The translations under genes were made by a program, and so were the position numbers. Under the pieces are notes generated by a model. It made no database searches and was not told where the DNA came from. It saw nothing but the letters and a program-made list of their open reading frames with translations. Shown here one piece after another: positions 4,547 through 5,584 of a stretch of DNA of 5,584 nucleotides. The DNA is from Methanosarcinales archaeon (GTDB lineage: Archaea > Halobacteriota > Methanosarcinia > DSM-18856 > Methermicoccaceae): the NCBI GenBank assembly GCA_003661015.1, contig QMVI01000076.1:1-5584 (forward strand), read 5' to 3'. Position 1 is the first letter of the stretch; every line of letters starts with the position of its first letter.

Positions 4547-5584
4547 GTGGAGACCGAGCTGAAGAAGGCAATGGCAAGGAATCCCCATCTCAAAACATAT
4601 CTGAACGAGTTCGGAAAGAAAAACGGGTCTTTCCCAAAGTTCCTCCCACAATTAAGTGGAGACTTGAAAAACGAAGATTACATAAATATTCTGATTCCCG
4701 TAGGTGACCCAATTTTTATCCATCTGTATGGGAGTAATCGACTTAAAACCATAAAATACTATGCAATAGAGCCAAAACTTAATGGAAAGGAGAAAAAGAA
4801 GTATCAGGATGTCCTTGATGCAATTCTTGAGAGGTCTGCAGAGGAGGAGATTCCAGATACTGAGGCAAAGCTCAGAGTCATGATATTCAAGCTTCTGAGA
4901 GAGGTGTGTGATATCAGCAATGAAGAGGGCAGGAGTTCAGGACCATTCCAAAAGGGTCTTGATAAGATACCTGTAACACCTCTTGAATACGATAAAATTC
5001 AGTACTATCTTGAGAGGAACATTCTCGGTGCAGGTCCAATAGAACCCCTCATAAGAGACCCTTACATTGAAGATGTGCATTGCATAGGGCATCAGAACAT
5101 CTACATTGTGCATAAGATCTTCGACATGCTTGAGACAAATATCAGATTCGAGAGTGAAGGGGAGCTGGATAACTGGATGCGAAGTATGAGTGAGAGAATA
5201 GGAAGACCTGTGAGTGAGTCAAGACCCATAGCAGATGGTGCGCTCCCGGATGGCTCCCGTATAAACATAATATACAGCACAGATGTCTCAAGAAAAGGGC
5301 CGAGCTTTACAATGCGAAAATTCTCGGCAACACCAATCAGCATAACCCAACTGATAAAATGGGGCTCGATAAACGAAGAGATTGCAGCATATCTCTGGCT
5401 CTGTCTTGAGAATAACATGAGCATATTCTTTAGTGGTGAGACAGCAAGTGGGAAAACAACAATGCTCAACGCCTGTCTTCCATTCATCAACCCAAAAGCG
5501 AAGATTTACTCTGCAGAGGACACTGCCGAGGTACAACCGCCCCACCCGGTATGGCAACAACTCATAACAAGGGAAGAGGGTCCA
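4547..5584 (+). CDS. arlI: Archaellum motor ATPase ArlI (FlaI), C-terminus off the right edge
   Basis: Hexameric type IV secretion/pilus-assembly superfamily ATPase that powers both archaellin assembly and rotation, working with the membrane protein ArlJ and with ArlH. The frame is open from the GTG at 4547 to the last base: 346 codons. The family is about 510-560 residues, so roughly the last third (Walker B, His box and C-terminal part) is missing. Visible: N-terminus (M)ETELKKAMARNPHLKTYL; the N-terminal domain with VTPLEYDKIQYYLERNI, GAGPIEPLIRDPYIEDVHCI (from residue 161), and ADGALPDGSRINII (from residue 229); FTMRKFSATPISITQLI; then Walker A GETASGKTT at 297-305 (Lys303) and an acidic IYSAEDTAEVQPPHP segment (Asp-box-like). 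The start is set by GAGGTGA five bases upstream; ATG at 4571 would drop eight residues. arlJ would be expected just beyond the window. Confidence 0.95.
   Translation, partial: METELKKAMARNPHLKTYLNEFGKKNGSFPKFLPQLSGDLKNEDYINILIPVGDPIFIHLYGSNRLKTIKYYAIEPKLNGKEKKKYQDVLDAILERSAEEEIPDTEAKLRVMIFKLLREVCDISNEEGRSSGPFQKGLDKIPVTPLEYDKIQYYLERNILGAGPIEPLIRDPYIEDVHCIGHQNIYIVHKIFDMLETNIRFESEGELDNWMRSMSERIGRPVSESRPIADGALPDGSRINIIYSTDVSRKGPSFTMRKFSATPISITQLIKWGSINEEIAAYLWLCLENNMSIFFSGETASGKTTMLNACLPFINPKAKIYSAEDTAEVQPPHPVWQQLITREEGP

Noticed and set aside
4249..5560. Minus-strand open frames opposite arlH and arlI
   Set aside because: ArlH and ArlI are clear from Walker motifs and family segments, and the antisense frames have no recognisable domain.
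1..5584. CRISPR arrays, tRNA/rRNA genes, insertion sequences and toxin-antitoxin pairs
   Set aside because: I looked for regularly spaced repeats, cloverleaf-like sequences, terminal inverted repeats with transposase motifs, and small paired ORFs; none could be supported.

Overview
The window reads as chromosomal DNA from an archaeon, most likely a euryarchaeote in the broad sense. The gene content is archaeal: 3-hydroxy-3-methylglutaryl-CoA (HMG-CoA) synthase, aEF1B, an eight-cysteine zinc-ribbon microprotein and the archaellum motor genes. The signals are also archaeal: TATA boxes about 25-30 bases before starts, several promoters that imply leaderless or near-leaderless mRNAs, GGAGGT/GAGGTGA ribosome binding sites inside operons, and frequent GTG/TTG starts. 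The ArlC-ArlE fusion and the RlmH homologue fit the Methanomicrobia/Halobacteria/Archaeoglobi side of the tree, but I cannot name a genus.

Layout: (1) Positions 1-1688, minus strand, form a two-gene operon. An XRE-type helix-turn-helix regulator is followed 3 bases later by HMG-CoA synthase of the mevalonate pathway, whose C-terminus lies off the left edge. (2) Positions 1689-1792 are a compact divergent promoter region with a perfect 12-base palindromic TATA box and an adjacent 17-base dyad that could be an operator. (3) Positions 1793-2676, plus strand, form a tight translation-related operon: zinc-ribbon protein, elongation factor 1-beta, and an RlmH-type 23S rRNA methyltransferase. (4) Positions 2731-5584, plus strand, hold archaellum motor genes: a fused arlC-arlE gene, arlH (KaiC-like ATPase) and arlI (motor/assembly ATPase, cut by the right edge after Walker A).

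The archaellum genes encode the cytoplasmic switch/ring part (ArlCE) and the two ATPases (ArlH, ArlI). The stator genes arlF and arlG, usually found between arlC/D/E and arlH, are absent here. Their place is taken by a 63-base spacer with its own TATA box and an imperfect inverted repeat. No archaellin gene lies upstream of arlCE; the neighbours there are translation genes. The archaellum locus is therefore rearranged or reduced, which is the most interesting feature of the window. I see no mobile element, CRISPR array, tRNA or rRNA, no stretch over 300 bases without a gene, and no clear case for a wholly new system.
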